This document shows positions 8,001 through 8,074 of a stretch of 8,074 nucleotides of DNA, one piece after another; position 1 is the first letter of the stretch; each line of letters begins with the position of its first letter. Made by a program: the position numbers and the translations under genes. Source of the stretch: an uncultured Phycisphaerales bacterium. GTDB taxonomy: Bacteria; Planctomycetota; Phycisphaerae; Phycisphaerales; UBA1924. The stretch lies in assembly GCA_937891445.1 (NCBI GenBank), contig CALAFV010000132.1, forward strand, positions 1 through 8,074, in the 5' to 3' direction. The notes under the pieces are model-generated. The model made no database searches and was not told the origin of the DNA. It saw only the letters and a program-made list of their open reading frames with translations.

Positions 8001-8074
8001 CGGCACCGTGATCCCCGCGGGCGCGTCCTGCGGCGCCCACGCATCGCCAACCGCCGTCGGCCGCGGCAGAGCGC
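5022..8074 (-). CDS. Large Fn3-repeat / right-handed beta-helix protein, N-terminus beyond window
   Basis: This is probably a secreted or cell-surface protein that binds or acts on polysaccharide. The frame is open from the right edge to TGA at 5024-5022, giving at least 1016 residues. The residues encoded between 8074 and 8007 continue in frame, so the GTG at 8006 is not the start and any signal peptide lies outside. Five Fn3 domains span 8003-6597. A DUF1565-like entry motif follows (YVSSSSGSDSNDGLSP, about 6554-6507). The parallel beta-helix comes next (about 6344-5307), with an Asn ladder seen in ITIRNNI, VTIENNI, LTIRNNI and ILIQNNK. The last module (about 5186-5037) carries TLEAFLNEARQQSRTNW and ends in REGFGLPPL. 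I see no C-terminal membrane anchor, LPXTG or PEP-CTERM signal. Similar folds occur in pectate lyases, alginate epimerases and passive adhesins. I cannot identify catalytic residues, so an enzyme activity is not claimed. A hairpin terminator follows. Confidence 0.88.
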   Translation of the reverse strand, partial: ALPRPTAVGDAWAPQDAPAGITVPAAPSDPVVQAAPGGGVQISWVDNSTNETTFHIQRQRQNGNTWHRSTTLLADANQTSLVDNPGNGTYRYRVRAANAAGSSEFTPWAMLQVIGQPPNAPSQVTLSDLGNGRDVRVAWVDNSSDETGFEIERERWTGSTWGNKQTLESGPNQPSVTDAPGLGRFRYRVRAVSSGGASVFSPWAEVLVTQNAPAAPSNLQASDQGNHWHVRVTWSDNSTNESHFEIQKQAQNGSQWGLLITNTLQAGTTSWVDSAGPGTYRYRVRAVNTFGQSAYTPWTVATVAGSVAQPPAAPTGVLASDVGNRRALVSWTDASDNETGFEIERSPSFAGGTVMVAANVSGYIDQCGPGTFSYRVRAVNASGASPYSAWASVTVAETAPAAPSGLVASANGNDSVTLSWTDNSNNESGFRIERQTEQAGGTWGSVTVLTAPANATTYNDTPGSGVHRYRIAATNFAGDSPFTGWVTASLTGGWTVFTPSTDTRIVYVSSSSGSDSNDGLSPATPKRTLAAGYAQLRNRYPDWLLLKRGDVWTDEALGGTPINGVPGTWQKSGRSATEMMVIGAYGEGPRPEIRSGIHPGIFLMSGDASRDHLAIVGIHFYAHRRDPSNAAFSSSAASQAPHGIQRYKDGVNFLIEDCVIRFYNNAINLQTGGTEGMRDVRIRRCIITDSYGVGNHSQGIYTEYVDGLLIEECLFDHCGWNETVSGAVATIYNHNMYIKQDVNRNITIRNNIVARGAATGIQCRPGGDVWGNLVLYNPTGISMGHAQVTWPQYRPSGRIVDNVILGGTDVNGDPRGRGINLERCADVTIENNIVAHLGTQNVNGSNVAGIRTAIEHENLTIRNNIIYKWARSGTGQGLSFNGTGGRNILIQNNKVQQMDGGYVVWHAPSGFSQYAYQQNTYFSSRSGSTWFNHAGTERSLSSWVGVSGETGASSSQVSFPNPQRTVETYMQSLGRPATLEAFLNEARQQSRTNWRSEFTARAVVNYVREGFGLPPL
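6597..8003 (-). repeat. Five tandem fibronectin type III repeats (within the beta-helix gene)
   Basis: Units lie at 8003-7728, 7727-7443, 7442-7158, 7157-6882 and 6881-6597, each 92-95 residues (276-285 bases). Each opens with an APS or APT linker, then a VxxSWxDNSxNExxFxIER-type strand pair, then the GTYRYRVRAVN strand, and ends near SPWAxVxV. The fourth unit is the most divergent: it has DASDNE in place of DNSxNE, a shorter middle and an isolated Cys in its DQCGPG turn. The units are clearly related in protein and DNA, which implies internal duplication. The domains probably act as stalk or carbohydrate-contact modules, which is inference. Confidence 0.87.

Noticed and set aside
6597..8003. 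CRISPR array or DNA-level repeat element
   Set aside because: The periodicity is about 280 bases and coincides with protein domains, without short identical repeats or spacers.
8004..8006. GTG at 8006 as the start of the Fn3/beta-helix protein
   Set aside because: The frame continues open to the window edge, there is no signal peptide after this codon, and no ribosome site stands before it. The true start must be outside.

Overview
The window is very GC-rich and every credible gene lies on the minus strand, so the DNA is transcribed from right to left. Gene content and protein style suggest a planctomycete, most likely of the Phycisphaerae type. The clues are a right-handed beta-helix protein with Fn3 repeats and a characteristic short C-terminal module, an O-antigen-ligase-type protein with FMQHG and GWGGWGRN motifs, and a PST-type flippase with an SDVGIG motif. 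This assignment rests on recalled family resemblance, not on a database search.

From right to left, the first unit (8074 to 5022) is a very large secreted or surface-type protein whose N-terminus lies beyond the window. It has five tandem fibronectin type III domains, then a parallel beta-helix with Asn-ladder repeats, then a roughly 50-residue C-terminal module. A 137-base intergenic gap follows. It holds a 10-bp GC-rich hairpin with a T-rich tail, which is the likely terminator of the large gene, and an imperfect promoter-like region with a palindrome ahead of the next unit.

The second unit (4884 to beyond position 1) is a compact operon of four genes: an FkbM-family methyltransferase, a family 2 glycosyltransferase, a 14-segment polysaccharide flippase, and a Wzy/WaaL-type polymerase or ligase cut by the left edge. 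The first junction is a 4-base ATGA overlap, the second is an overlap whose length depends on the flippase start, and the third is a directly abutting TGA-ATG. Translational coupling is therefore likely throughout.

Together the four genes look like part of a Wzx/Wzy-dependent pathway. The glycosyltransferase adds a sugar to a lipid-linked glycan on the cytoplasmic face, the FkbM enzyme O-methylates a sugar, the flippase moves the lipid-linked glycan across the membrane, and the polymerase or ligase joins units on the outer side. The neighbouring beta-helix protein could bind or modify the exported polymer, but only proximity supports that link. I see no mobile element, CRISPR array, tRNA or rRNA gene, and no clearly new class of system. 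The most unusual item is the Fn3/beta-helix protein beside the export operon.
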